Source of the DNA: an uncultured Cohaesibacter sp.
Lineage (GTDB): Bacteria > Pseudomonadota > Alphaproteobacteria > Rhizobiales > Cohaesibacteraceae
DNA: 64,000 nt
Reading direction: 5' to 3'
Assembly (NCBI RefSeq): GCF_963678225.1
Contig: NZ_OY782764.1
Span: 1,555,001-1,619,000 of the forward strand
Of this stretch, positions 1-7,582 are shown piece by piece. The notes under the pieces are model-generated. The model saw only the letters and a program-made list of their open reading frames with translations, had not been told where the DNA came from and did no database searches. Made by a program: the position numbers and the translations under genes. The stretch's first letter is position 1. Every line of letters begins with the position of its first letter.

Positions 1-10
1 ATCTCTATGT

Positions 11-49
11 TGCGGCATGTTCGGAATTCGCAAGTTCCAGCATGCCGCA
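11..49. repeat. nested inverted repeat
   Basis: Perfect 9-bp arms TGCGGCATG (11-19) and CATGCCGCA (41-49) enclose a 21-nt loop that has its own GGAA/TTCC pairing. There is no T-run on either side, so a standard intrinsic terminator is unlikely. It may belong to the gene left of the window. Confidence 0.45.
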
Positions 50-248
50 CATTGAATCTCTTCTCCAAAAATCAAGCCATACAACGTCTGTATCGATTTG
101 ATGCAGCGTATTTTTTATTTTCAGAGCCACTGTCAGATCTCATCTTGTGTCGCTAAATCATAAGCCAGTGACAAACTGGCAACTGTGATTTATTTGACCA
201 AAGCGTCATTACGAACTGACATTTTGTGTAATCAGAAGATAGACAAAT

Positions 249-263
249 GGACATTGATTGTCA
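249..263. promoter_or_regulatory. candidate TetR-type operator dyad
   Basis: GACA-N5-TGTC dyad at 250-262, overlapping the smaller dyad TTGA-N3-TCAA at 254-264, about 170 nt upstream of the TetR gene. Self-operators of this kind are common for TetR proteins. The assignment is an inference from position and symmetry only. Confidence 0.25.
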
Positions 264-406
264 ATCTTTAAGGGGAAAAAAATTTACAGAAATCGGGATT
301 TCGTATATTGTTTCTATTAGAAAAAAATAATTCCATCGCTAAAGCCAATATACTGTGGTGACAGGCGAGATTGCAGTCCAGATTTTTGAAGAAGGGAAGC
401 ACATTC

Positions 407-430
407 GTGTCGCAAGGAATGTGTCGCAAG
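407..430 (+). repeat. 10-bp direct repeat before TetR start
   Basis: GTGTCGCAAG occurs at 407-416 and again at 421-430, 14 nt apart, ending 4 nt before the ATG at 435. The only purine-rich ribosome-binding candidate (AAGGAA, 414-419) lies unusually far upstream. The repeat therefore sits where translation initiation would be decided. Confidence 0.4.
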
Positions 431-434
431 CAAA

Positions 435-1016
435 ATGACGAGCACCAAAGATAAAGTTATTCAAGCCGCGCACGAGTTGATTTCGCGCTATGGCTATAAT
501 CGTACTTCCATGACGGATGTCGCCAAGCAGGCAGGCCTTTCACGGCAAACGGTTTATGCGGTCTTTGCCAATAAGGAAGACCTGTTTGCGGAAACCTCCT
601 ATCATGTATTTCATGAACGACTGAACAAAACGCGGGAAGAAATCACGCACTGCACGTCGCTGGGTGACCAGCTGAATACTTATTTCGAGAATATGGTTGT
701 GCAGCCTTTTATCTTTTTGCAAAATCATCCCGAGGCGATAACGCTGTGGAATGATGCTGACATGAATAACCATCCGGCGATTGCAAAGCTCAAGCATGAG
801 CATCGCCAGTTTCTCGCAGAGCTTTTGGTTCCTTACACCAAATATATCGGCGCCTCGGGGCAATGCCCTGCCCATATGGCCGATTTCATTATTATGACAT
901 GTAGGGAAATGAAGTGCGGCAAGGCTGATTCCATCGAAGAATTGCACCGCCTGCTGGATACGCTATCTGCTTCAATCCTGGCTCTCACATCCCAAGGGGG
1001 CGCAGAAGCGGCCTGA
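435..1016 (+). CDS. TetR/AcrR family transcriptional regulator
   Basis: A 193-residue protein with an N-terminal TetR helix-turn-helix (about residues 5-50; the recognition segment includes LSRQTVYAVFANKEDL). The C-terminal ligand-binding half is divergent and gives no hint of the ligand. Length is normal for the family. It is monocistronic, followed by a terminator at 1068-1094 and convergent with the porin gene, so it has no obvious adjacent target. The start was chosen at the ATG that places the HTH near the N-terminus. The family is certain; the regulated genes are unknown. Confidence 0.9.
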   Translation: MTSTKDKVIQAAHELISRYGYNRTSMTDVAKQAGLSRQTVYAVFANKEDLFAETSYHVFHERLNKTREEITHCTSLGDQLNTYFENMVVQPFIFLQNHPEAITLWNDADMNNHPAIAKLKHEHRQFLAELLVPYTKYIGASGQCPAHMADFIIMTCREMKCGKADSIEELHRLLDTLSASILALTSQGGAEAA

Positions 1017-1067
1017 AAGGATAAGCAGGATTAAGATCCTGAATTGCACGTTGCAGAAAGTTTTATC

Positions 1068-1094
1068 GCCGGGCCCGCAGGGCTCGGCTTTTTT
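1068..1094 (+). terminator. intrinsic terminator of the TetR gene
   Basis: A nine-base stem GCCGGGCCC / GGGCTCGGC (one G-U) with loop GCA is followed by six T residues. It starts 51 nt after the TetR stop codon. Confidence 0.85.
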
Positions 1095-1130
1095 GTAAGC
1101 AGTGTGAGCCGGTAAGATCTTGCAGATGCT

Positions 1131-1160
1131 AAAAATCCCGGAAGCAATGGCTCCCGGGAT
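1131..1160 (-). terminator. intrinsic terminator of the porin gene
   Basis: On the minus strand an 11-bp stem (one mismatch; arms 1135-1145 and 1150-1160) with a 4-nt loop is followed by five T residues. It starts 29 nt beyond the porin stop codon. Confidence 0.85.
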
Positions 1161-1189
1161 CCAATTTTCAGAAACAGTGTTAGCTGTTC

Positions 1190-2320
1190 TTAGAAGTCAC
1201 GCTGCAGACGCAGTTTGCCTTCCCACACTTCGGTGTCAGCCGTTGTAGCATAGTCGAAGTCGCGGTCGGTATACTGAATACCAGCGATCACTTTCAAGTT
1301 TTTAACTGGTTTGTAGCCAACTTCACCAGATACGCTGTAGAAATCGTAGTCTGCGTTGGTAACGCCTTTATCATTAAAGTCGCCATACCCACCGGCAACA
1401 ATCGCCCACAGGTTGTCAGCAAAAGCATATTTCAAGCTTGCAGATACACCATACAGCTCGTTGAGTACTGGTTCGCCAGCTGCATCAATGGAAACGTCAC
1501 TCATGAAGTCGCTGTCATTGATACCGTTCCAAGCCATGGCACCTTCAGTGTAGAAGCCGTTCAGAGCAATGTTGGAACCAGCAGAAAGCATATCGAGGTT
1601 GAAGACACCACCAGCAGCTACAGAATATGCAACATCACTGTCATAGCGTGCGTCAGCATAACGTGCCTGGCTTACCAAACCGCCAACAGAAACAGAACCC
1701 CAAGCCTGATCAACTTTCAAGCGAGCAACGAGGGATGGCAGGGACTGACCTGCATAAACCGCTGAGGTCGCGATACCCGTCGGGAGAAGGTGTTTGTTGT
1801 TGGCAATGCCCAGAGTAGCAGTTACGCCGTTACCGAAGGCCATGTTGTAGCCCATCTGAGGAACGTCGGTGTCGCCCAGATCATAGTCGCCGCCGTACAT
1901 GTCGCCAACATAGTCAACGATACCTGCGGAGGAGAGGAAGCCAGCGTAGAAGCCGCCCAGAGACAACCATGCTTTAGCAATGGAGATGTCGCCGTCATCT
2001 TCGCCTTCGATACGAACGCGAGAAGAAAGAGTACCCAGTTCGGTTTCTTCCTTAGCGTCGAAATTTACCTGGCCACGTGCCCAGATGTCGAATTTTTCAT
2101 CAGCACGAGAGTCGGCGTCGTTGAAGCGAGCTTCAGTACGGACATAGCCGCTGATTTTCAGGCAGGTGTCGGTGCCTGGGAGGAAGAAGTAGCCAGCGCC
2201 ATAAGCGTCGCATACTTTAACATAATCTACAGGCTCTGCTACTGGCAGATCTGCTGCCTGGGCTGCGCCGCCAGCTACCAATGCTGCTGCAGAACCGAGG
2301 ATGAGGCTCTTGATGTTCAT
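1190..2320 (-). CDS. outer-membrane porin (Porin_2 family)
   Basis: A 376-residue trimeric-type diffusion porin of the alphaproteobacterial Porin_2 family (Brucella Omp2-like). It has a clear signal peptide ending near AAQA-AD (residue 22). The mature N-terminus has the family's VDYVKVCDAYG and paired-cysteine GTDTCLKISGYVR elements, followed by amphipathic strands. It ends in an aromatic residue (QRDF), as expected for outer-membrane beta barrels. The upstream region carries a perfect palindrome over the probable promoter and a hairpin, suggesting environmental control. Solute specificity cannot be read from the sequence. Confidence 0.93.
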   Translation of the reverse strand: MNIKSLILGSAAALVAGGAAQAADLPVAEPVDYVKVCDAYGAGYFFLPGTDTCLKISGYVRTEARFNDADSRADEKFDIWARGQVNFDAKEETELGTLSSRVRIEGEDDGDISIAKAWLSLGGFYAGFLSSAGIVDYVGDMYGGDYDLGDTDVPQMGYNMAFGNGVTATLGIANNKHLLPTGIATSAVYAGQSLPSLVARLKVDQAWGSVSVGGLVSQARYADARYDSDVAYSVAAGGVFNLDMLSAGSNIALNGFYTEGAMAWNGINDSDFMSDVSIDAAGEPVLNELYGVSASLKYAFADNLWAIVAGGYGDFNDKGVTNADYDFYSVSGEVGYKPVKNLKVIAGIQYTDRDFDYATTADTEVWEGKLRLQRDF

Positions 2321-2382
2321 AATTCTGACCCTAGTATTTTGATAAGCTTGCGACAGGGAGACAATAACCGTTTAATTGTAAA

Positions 2383-2401
2383 TCTCAAACATACTTTGAG
2401 A
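2383..2401 (-). promoter_or_regulatory. palindromic operator candidate in porin promoter
   Basis: Perfect dyad TCTCAAA-N5-TTTGAGA, 63-81 nt upstream of the porin start. A TTGACA hexamer lies 7 nt upstream in the transcription direction, so the palindrome would cover the -10 region. That placement suits a repressor site. The cognate protein is unknown. Confidence 0.5.
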
Positions 2402-2455
2402 GTCTAAATGTCAATTCAAAAGTGATGTTGCAAAAAAAACACAAACCACTCCGGA

Positions 2456-2486
2456 CAGCGCAGATTTCTGCGCAAAATCTGTGCTG
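2456..2486 (-). other. hairpin upstream of the porin promoter
   Basis: Two 12-nt arms (2456-2467 and 2475-2486) pair with one G-U around a 7-nt loop. A competing pairing, GCGCAG with CTGCGC, is possible inside the same segment. It could be a protein site or, if transcription starts farther upstream, a leader RNA structure. Confidence 0.4.
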
Positions 2487-2671
2487 ATCATTCTGTGCTA
2501 ACAACAATGTTGGTGTGTGAAGAAAGAGAACGAACCCCTTTTTGTAGAGGCTGTATCGGGGGCTGTTGCATAGAAAGCCCTCGCTATGGGAGCCTACGGC
2601 GACAGTGTTGAAGCAAAGTCGCTCGCTGTTGATTTGCCTATTCAGCTGAGGGAATTTGTAAAGGATGGCCA

Positions 2672-2697
2672 AGAAAAAGGGGCCGATAAAGGCCCCT
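2672..2697 (-). terminator. terminator of the NifX-like gene
   Basis: Perfect 7-bp stem AGGGGCC/GGCCCCT (2678-2684 and 2691-2697) with a 6-nt loop. On the minus strand it is followed by a run of five T. It lies about 50 nt past the NifX-like stop codon. Confidence 0.8.
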
Positions 2698-2746
2698 CCT
2701 GTCCGCTTCATGATTTTGGCAGAACAATCAGACTCTACCCTCAGGC

Positions 2747-3130
2747 TCAATGCCCGGCATGACCATGGGTGTGATCATGATCGTGATTGCAGTCACAAAG
2801 TTGCGGTAGATTCTGACCGTTCATCATGAATTCCTTGACCGCTTCTAGCGGATCGGTCTTCTCCGTGATGCTGGCAATCAGGCCGCGGGCATGCATCCGC
2901 CGGGCAAAGCCTGCGCCAAAGGAAGCTGATAGAATAACATCGACGGCATCAAGTGGATGGGGGCCGACTTTATCCGCAAATTCATGCATGCTCATCTCTT
3001 TGGGCATGTCCAGACGGTCTGTTTCTACCGGCTGTAGATCATTGCCCACAGTGTAAATGATGAAGCGACGGGCTTTGCCTGCGTGGTTTGTTACCGTGCG
3101 GAAATTTTGAGAGGATACAGCAATTTTCAT
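2747..3130 (-). CDS. NifX/NifB-type dinitrogenase cofactor-binding family protein
   Basis: A 127-residue protein starting MKIAVSSQNF, typical of the dinitrogenase iron-molybdenum cofactor (NifX/NafY/YaxO) fold that binds Fe-S or other metal clusters. Internal family segments include HPLDAVDVILSASFG and FARRMHARG. The C-terminus is a Cys/His-rich tail (CDCNHDHDHTHGHAGH) suited to binding Zn, Ni or Cu. The start is set at 3130, not the longer ATG at 3205, because GGAGCG lies 4 nt before it and the fold begins there. No nif genes are near, so a role in nitrogenase is unlikely. Its partner is unknown. Confidence 0.82.
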   Translation of the reverse strand: MKIAVSSQNFRTVTNHAGKARRFIIYTVGNDLQPVETDRLDMPKEMSMHEFADKVGPHPLDAVDVILSASFGAGFARRMHARGLIASITEKTDPLEAVKEFMMNGQNLPQLCDCNHDHDHTHGHAGH

Positions 3131-3415
3131 GTCACGCTCCAAATCGTGAGTCTGGGTCATCTGGCAGGCGGGAGCGCCATGGCCAGACTGATAATGAAAA
3201 GGCAAATGCGGTCAGCCCAATATGGTTTGGCGGCAGGCAAGTGCCTGAGCTGTTCTTGTTCCCCGGTCCGGAAAAAGGCACACCAGTTGGGTGTGGTACA
3301 ACGCTAAACTAGGATTAGGGGCAGTTGACCCAAGTTGCAAGTGGGCGTTTCGATTTGAGGGCGCGTTATGCGCAGTCTGCTTCGGCAAAAAATGGCTTCT
3401 CCGGATCCTCTGGCA

Positions 3416-4147
3416 TCAGCTGCAAGAGTCTTCCGCTGTATTGGGCCCTACGGCAAAAGTCAGGTGTGTCAGCTCTTCGGCATAGTCATCCAGAGCGGCC
3501 TCTGCCTTGGGCGTAATCTGATAGATCCCCAGCGAAACCCGCTCAAACCAGCCATAATGATCATCAGACAGAATGCGGCGGGCCGTCTCCACTCCGGTTA
3601 TGCGTGCCACGATCGCGGCCTTGGTCGGTCCGTTTTCCGTCAGATATTTAAGGCATTTGAGCGCATCCTGCCGGTAGGCGGTCACCAATGCCTTCTTGCG
3701 TGCCGAGCCACCTGCGTTCGGATCGCCCACTCTGCGTGCGAACTCGCGCAGCAGGCGCGCCTTGCGCGGTTTCATCTGTCGCGGCTTATAAGGGGTCGGA
3801 TCCAGATGGGGCGTTACGAAGCCATCCTTGAGGCGCACCGTGATCAGGCCGAGCCCAAGACGGCGACAAAGTGCGATATTATTCTTGAGGGATTTCTGGA
3901 ACTGTCGGCTGCCGCTGTGAGGCACGGCAATATAGACCGCGTCTGTAACGCCCTGTCGGCTGATGGCCTGATGGAACAGCGTGAGGGAAAAGCCGAGTTT
4001 CAGCTCGACAATCAACGGATCATCCTCACCGCGGCTGGCGACAATATCGGCAGCACCCACTTCCCCTTTTACCTCGTAGCCCTGCTGTTGCAGATAGAGT
4101 TTGACGGGGGCATACAGGTCGGTTTCGCGTATGGCGGCAGGGGCCAT
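3416..4147 (-). CDS. DUF2161 family protein, PD-(D/E)XK-like fold
   Basis: A 243-residue protein matching the DUF2161 putative phosphodiesterase family. The N-terminal third has the nuclease-like core, with Asp34 in GEVGAAD and an E-x-K (Glu48, Lys50) in LIVELKLG. The C-terminal part looks like a winged-helix module (KAAIVARITG...ARRILSDDHYGWFERVSLG). The function is not established; a nucleic-acid-processing role is an inference from the fold. It is transcribed in the direction of the NifX-like gene but 285 nt apart, so probably as a separate unit. Confidence 0.8.
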   Translation of the reverse strand: MAPAAIRETDLYAPVKLYLQQQGYEVKGEVGAADIVASRGEDDPLIVELKLGFSLTLFHQAISRQGVTDAVYIAVPHSGSRQFQKSLKNNIALCRRLGLGLITVRLKDGFVTPHLDPTPYKPRQMKPRKARLLREFARRVGDPNAGGSARKKALVTAYRQDALKCLKYLTENGPTKAAIVARITGVETARRILSDDHYGWFERVSLGIYQITPKAEAALDDYAEELTHLTFAVGPNTAEDSCS

Positions 4148-4321
4148 GAATTCTATCCTTCACGATGAGGCACGCTCGAATCAGGGCGCTTGATTGCCAA
4201 GAAGCTAGCGGATTCGCAAAGGGAAAGAAAAATGAAAAAGGAAGGGCCACTCTCTTGTGTCGTCTTGAACCTTGGGGGGGACTGAAGAGAGCGGCCCGGG
4301 GACGGGGCTGGCACCAGATCC

Positions 4322-5335
4322 TTAGCCGTCCTTATAATAGTAGCTGTAGCCGTTGAGCGCTGGAGCGCCGCCCAGATGGGCATAAAGAACCTTCGAGCCT
4401 TCAGGGAAGAAGCCTTTCTTGGTCAGATCGATCATGCCCTGCATGCTTTTGCCCTCATATACCGGGTCGGTCATCATGGCCTCTGTGCGGGCCGCAAGAC
4501 GAATCGCCTCGTTGGTCTCCTCGGAAGGAACACCATAAGCCGGATAGGCATAATCGGGGTTGATGACGATTTCATCGTCACGCACGGTGCGGCCAAGGCC
4601 GACGAGCTCTGCGGTGTTGTCCACGATGGAGCGCACCTGCGCGCGGGTCTGGTCAACGGTGGCCGAAGCGTCAATGCCGATCACCCGGTCTGCACGATCC
4701 TGCGCCGCGAAGCCGACAATCATGCCGCCCTGAGTGGAGCCGGTCACGACACAGACAACGATATAGTCGAATTTGAAGCCGAGCTCTTCTTCCTGCTGCG
4801 CCACTTCTTCAGCAAAGCCGATATAACCCAGCGCACCATATTTATGCACCGAAGCGCCAGCCGGAATGGCATAAGGCACGCCGCCAGCATCTTTGACGGA
4901 CTGGATGGCATTTTCCCAGCTCTGGCGAATGCCGATATCAAAGCCATCCTCAACCAGACGGCTGTCAGCGCCCATCAGTCGGGTCATCAGGATGTTGCCC
5001 ACGCGATCATAGACCGCATCATAATGGGGAACCCATTTTTCCTGCACCACAACACATTTCATGCCGATCTTGGCTGCAGCCGCCGCGACCATGCGGGTAT
5101 GGTTGGATTGCACGCCGCCGATGGACACCAGTGTGTCGGCGCCAGAAGCGATGGCGTCGGGAATAATATATTCCAGCTTGCGCAGTTTGTTGCCGCCCAT
5201 GGCGAGACCGGAGTTGCAGTCTTCGCGCTTGGCATAAATCTCGACCTTGCCGCCGAGCGCTTCGGAAAGGCGGGGGAGTTTTTCAATCGGCGTCGGGCCG
5301 AAAGTCAGGGGGTAGCGTTCAAATTTTTCAAGCAC
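4322..5335 (-). CDS. acdS: 1-aminocyclopropane-1-carboxylate deaminase
   Basis: A 337-residue PLP enzyme that opens the ring of ACC, the plant ethylene precursor, to 2-oxobutanoate and ammonia. It matches true AcdS closely: [10 protein letters not shown] at the start, the PLP lysine in [10 protein letters not shown] (Lys50), SIGGVQSNH, and the discriminating Tyr-Glu pair in [13 protein letters not shown] near residue 293. The end [14 protein letters not shown] keeps the leucine typical of ACC deaminase. These residues separate it from D-cysteine desulfhydrase. It is divergent from acdR. It suggests contact with plants or algae, but could also serve nitrogen scavenging. Confidence 0.95.
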   Translation of the reverse strand: MLEKFERYPLTFGPTPIEKLPRLSEALGGKVEIYAKREDCNSGLAMGGNKLRKLEYIIPDAIASGADTLVSIGGVQSNHTRMVAAAAAKIGMKCVVVQEKWVPHYDAVYDRVGNILMTRLMGADSRLVEDGFDIGIRQSWENAIQSVKDAGGVPYAIPAGASVHKYGALGYIGFAEEVAQQEEELGFKFDYIVVCVVTGSTQGGMIVGFAAQDRADRVIGIDASATVDQTRAQVRSIVDNTAELVGLGRTVRDDEIVINPDYAYPAYGVPSEETNEAIRLAARTEAMMTDPVYEGKSMQGMIDLTKKGFFPEGSKVLYAHLGGAPALNGYSYYYKDG

Positions 5336-5394
5336 GGATCTGCCTCTTTGGATCTGGTGACTGTTTGTTATGAGCCCAGAGTAGCGAAAAAGAG

Positions 5395-5410
5395 TCGAAA
5401 GGTGCTTCGA
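5395..5410. promoter_or_regulatory. dyad in the acdS-acdR intergenic region
   Basis: TCGAA-N6-TTCGA (5395-5410) lies 60 nt upstream of acdS and 95 nt upstream of acdR. Lrp-type AcdR proteins bind between these divergent genes, so it is a candidate half of that control region. Support is symmetry and position only. Confidence 0.35.
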
Positions 5411-5487
5411 AATTTATCTCAATATTTATAGTAAAATAATAGAAAAAGCAATATAAGAGAGAGAATGCAGAGATTTTATTGAAATTA

Positions 5488-5504
5488 ATGAAAGATTCTT
5501 TCAT
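5488..5504 (+). promoter_or_regulatory. 17-bp perfect palindrome abutting acdR start
   Basis: ATGAAAGA-T-TCTTTCAT is a perfect dyad ending one base before the acdR ATG at 5505, and it occupies the place of a Shine-Dalgarno site. It could be an autoregulatory AcdR operator, an RNA hairpin that limits acdR translation, or both. No conventional ribosome-binding sequence is visible otherwise. Confidence 0.55.
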
Positions 5505-5972
5505 ATGGAAAAACCCGAGCTGGACCGTATCGACAAGAACATATTGCGGCACTTGCAGAAAAACGGACGTCTGAGCAATGCGGAGCTTGCCGAAAAGGTC
5601 AATGTCAGTCCGGCAACCTGTCACAGACGCACGCAGCGCCTGTTTGAAGAGGGCTATATTCTGGGGGTGCACGCCCAGATCAACCCGAAACCGGTTGGGC
5701 TTGGGGCATTGGTTATGGTGGGGGTGGTGCTGGATCACTCCACACCGGAAAGCTTCAAGGCCTTTGAAGACGCGATTGCAGCCATGGCCGTGGTGCTTGA
5801 TTGCAATCTGGTGGCGGGGGATTTTGATTATCTGATCACCGTGCGCGTGCGCGACATGGGCGATTTCAACACATTGCACGGAGAACAACTGATTGCCCTG
5901 CCCGGTGTAAGGCAGACACGGACCTTCTTTGTCATGAAGGAAGTCAAGAACAATGAGCCGCTGCCTTTTTGA
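5505..5972 (+). CDS. acdR: Lrp/AsnC family regulator of acdS
   Basis: A 155-residue Lrp-type regulator. The N-terminal HTH (about residues 8-50) includes ILRHLQKNGRLSNAELAEKV and VSPATCHRRTQRL. A C-terminal RAM/AsnC ligand domain follows (GGDFDYLITVRVRDM-like strand and turn, residues 105-120). In Pseudomonas and rhizobia the gene divergent from acdS encodes AcdR, which activates acdS in response to ACC. The same layout here supports the name. The start codon directly follows a perfect palindrome, and a hairpin spans the stop codon. Confidence 0.88.
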   Translation: MEKPELDRIDKNILRHLQKNGRLSNAELAEKVNVSPATCHRRTQRLFEEGYILGVHAQINPKPVGLGALVMVGVVLDHSTPESFKAFEDAIAAMAVVLDCNLVAGDFDYLITVRVRDMGDFNTLHGEQLIALPGVRQTRTFFVMKEVKNNEPLPF

Positions 5973-5984
5973 AGGAAGCGGCTC
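5955..5984 (+). other. stem-loop spanning the acdR stop codon
   Basis: A 13-bp stem with one mismatch (arms 5955-5967 and 5972-5984) encloses the acdR TGA. No T-tract follows. It may protect the mRNA 3' end or act as a weak terminator between acdR and the convergent mntH. Confidence 0.45.
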
Positions 5985-6053
5985 ATCTGTTCAGCACCGT
6001 ATAGGTCTCAAGAGCCCCAAGGATCGGTTGGGTGCTGCGGTGTCAAGATTTGA

Positions 6054-7340
6054 TCAACTGGCCAGAAACGGCACTGGAATGCCGAAGGTGTCAGCCAGCA
6101 GCACGAAGTTGAGCACCAACACCGCCGTCGCGCCGACAGCAGCGAGCGTGCGCATGACTTTTCCGGTCGCATAAGCCCCCATGATATCGCGACGAGAGGT
6201 GAAAATGATCAGGGCGATCATCGGCACCGGCAGAGAGATACTCAGAATCACCTGACTGACCACGAGTGCCTGCGTGGCATTAACCCCCATGGCGACCACT
6301 GCAAAGGCCGGAATCATCGTGATCAGACGTCTCAGCCAGACCGGAATTCTGAAATGCAGAAAGCCCTGCATAATCATTTGTCCGGCCATGGTGCCAACCA
6401 CCGAGCTGGAAATGCCCGATGCAATGAGGGACACCAGAAAGGCGCCAGCCGCGAACACGCCAAGCAATGGGGTGAGCGTGTGATAAGCGGTTTCGATCTC
6501 AGCCACCTCGTTATGCCCATTGTGAAAGGCGCTGGCGGCCATCATGACCATGGCCATATTGACCATACCGGCGACAGCCAGAGCGATAACCACTTCCCAG
6601 TTGGAATATTTCACCACCCGTCTGCGTTCACTTTCGGTGCGGATAACGGCGCGTGACTGGGTAAGTCCCGAATGCAGATAGATGGCATGGGGCATAACGG
6701 TTGCCCCGATAATGCCCACCGCAATGGTCAGGGCGGCGGCATCGGCCAGTTCCGGGGTAACAAGGCCCTTTGCGGTATCGCCCCAAGCAATAGGGGCAAC
6801 AAAGATCTCCGCCAGATAGCAAAGCCCGATGACGCCGACCATCGCACCGATGATCAGTTCCATGGGGCGGAAACCTTTGCCTTCGAACAGCAGGATGCCA
6901 TAGGTGACAATGGCGGTAACGCCCATGCCTGCCATCAAGGGCATATCAAACAAAAGCGCCAGACCAATCGCGCCACCAAGAAACTCTGCCAGATCGGTCG
7001 CCATGGCAGCGATTTCACTCACGGCCCACATGATCCAGACAACAGGCGAGGAGAAATTATCGCGGCAAAGCTCCGCCAGATTCTTGCCTGTTACGATGCC
7101 AAGCCGGGCGGAGAGGGCCTGAAAAAGCATGGCGATCAGATTGGCAAGCAGCACGACCCACAGCAATCCATAACCATAACCAGCTCCGGCCTGAATGTTT
7201 GTGGCATAGTTGCCCGGGTCCATATAAGCGACAGACGCAATGATCGCGGGTCCGGCAAACAGCAGCTTGCCGCTCCACCCTCGTCTTTCCCCTGATAGAA
7301 CTGCGCTCATTTTAAGGCGCGTTTGGTCTGTTGCGAACAT
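6054..7340 (-). CDS. mntH: Nramp family Mn(II)/H+ symporter
   Basis: A 428-residue polytopic inner-membrane protein of the Nramp family, with about 11 membrane segments. The metal site is visible: the DPGN motif in TM1 (MDPGNYATNIQAG, near residue 41) and the TM6 MPH motif (VMPHAIYLHSG, near residue 215). These residues coordinate Mn2+ or Fe2+ in characterised MntH proteins. It is divergent from mntR, and two palindromes between the genes point to Mn-dependent repression. The length and start (MFATDQTRLK) are normal; an internal Met near residue 11 is an alternative. Confidence 0.94.
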   Translation of the reverse strand: MFATDQTRLKMSAVLSGERRGWSGKLLFAGPAIIASVAYMDPGNYATNIQAGAGYGYGLLWVVLLANLIAMLFQALSARLGIVTGKNLAELCRDNFSSPVVWIMWAVSEIAAMATDLAEFLGGAIGLALLFDMPLMAGMGVTAIVTYGILLFEGKGFRPMELIIGAMVGVIGLCYLAEIFVAPIAWGDTAKGLVTPELADAAALTIAVGIIGATVMPHAIYLHSGLTQSRAVIRTESERRRVVKYSNWEVVIALAVAGMVNMAMVMMAASAFHNGHNEVAEIETAYHTLTPLLGVFAAGAFLVSLIASGISSSVVGTMAGQMIMQGFLHFRIPVWLRRLITMIPAFAVVAMGVNATQALVVSQVILSISLPVPMIALIIFTSRRDIMGAYATGKVMRTLAAVGATAVLVLNFVLLADTFGIPVPFLAS

Positions 7341-7393
7341 GGTCTGGTCTCTTTTATGGGCTTCGTATATAATTTAATCCTCTATCTCTTAAG

Positions 7394-7409
7394 TTTAGCC
7401 TTGGCTAAA
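7394..7409. promoter_or_regulatory. MntR operator candidate 1
   Basis: Perfect palindrome TTTAGCC-TT-GGCTAAA in the mntH-mntR divergent region, 54 nt from the mntH start. It shares the core TAGCC-N2-GGCTA with the second site 28 bp away (centre to centre). Confidence 0.7.
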
Positions 7410-7423
7410 TAAATTTCAAGATG

Positions 7424-7435
7424 TAGCCTAGGCTA
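7424..7435. promoter_or_regulatory. MntR operator candidate 2
   Basis: Perfect palindrome TAGCC-TA-GGCTA, the same core as the site at 7394-7409. Two copies with a shared consensus between mntH and its presumed regulator make MntR the natural binder. Confidence 0.7.
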
Positions 7436-7582
7436 TATTTTAAATAATGAACAAAAAATCCATGTTAGAATGTGCGCCTTATTTGCCAATTGCAAATTAC
7501 CTACGCATTCTTTACCCAAGGCACCAAGAGAGTCCCGACCCCCAGGATCGGTCGAAAGCCAACGCAAGCAAAGAAGAAGATA

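Larger units (their letters stand above)
1..434. other. gene-free AT-rich upstream region
   Basis: No convincing ORF. The stretch is AT-rich from about 60 to 350 and presumably holds the promoter of the TetR gene. It begins with a nested inverted repeat (11-49), carries a small dyad near 249-263, and has a 10-bp direct repeat just before the start codon. These are listed separately. The gene upstream of the window is not visible. Confidence 0.6.
2321..2746. other. porin promoter and leader region without genes
   Basis: No believable gene. On the minus strand it holds the porin promoter (a TTGACA -35-like hexamer at 2409-2414), a palindrome at 2383-2401 and a hairpin at 2456-2486. At the far end is the terminator of the NifX-like gene. 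An ORF at 2385-2750 lacks family features and overlaps these signals. Confidence 0.6.

Noticed and set aside
2385-2750. 121-residue ORF on the minus strand upstream of the porin
   Set aside because: It overlaps the porin promoter signals and the end of the NifX-like gene and has no protein-family features or credible ribosome-binding site.
3368-4168. 266-residue plus-strand ORF antisense to the DUF2161 gene
   Set aside because: Shadow frame; the minus-strand protein has clear family motifs.
4376-5431. Long plus-strand ORF (351 residues) antisense to acdS
   Set aside because: It is a shadow of acdS codon usage; the His/Arg/Ala-rich translation has no domain, and acdS is unmistakable on the other strand.
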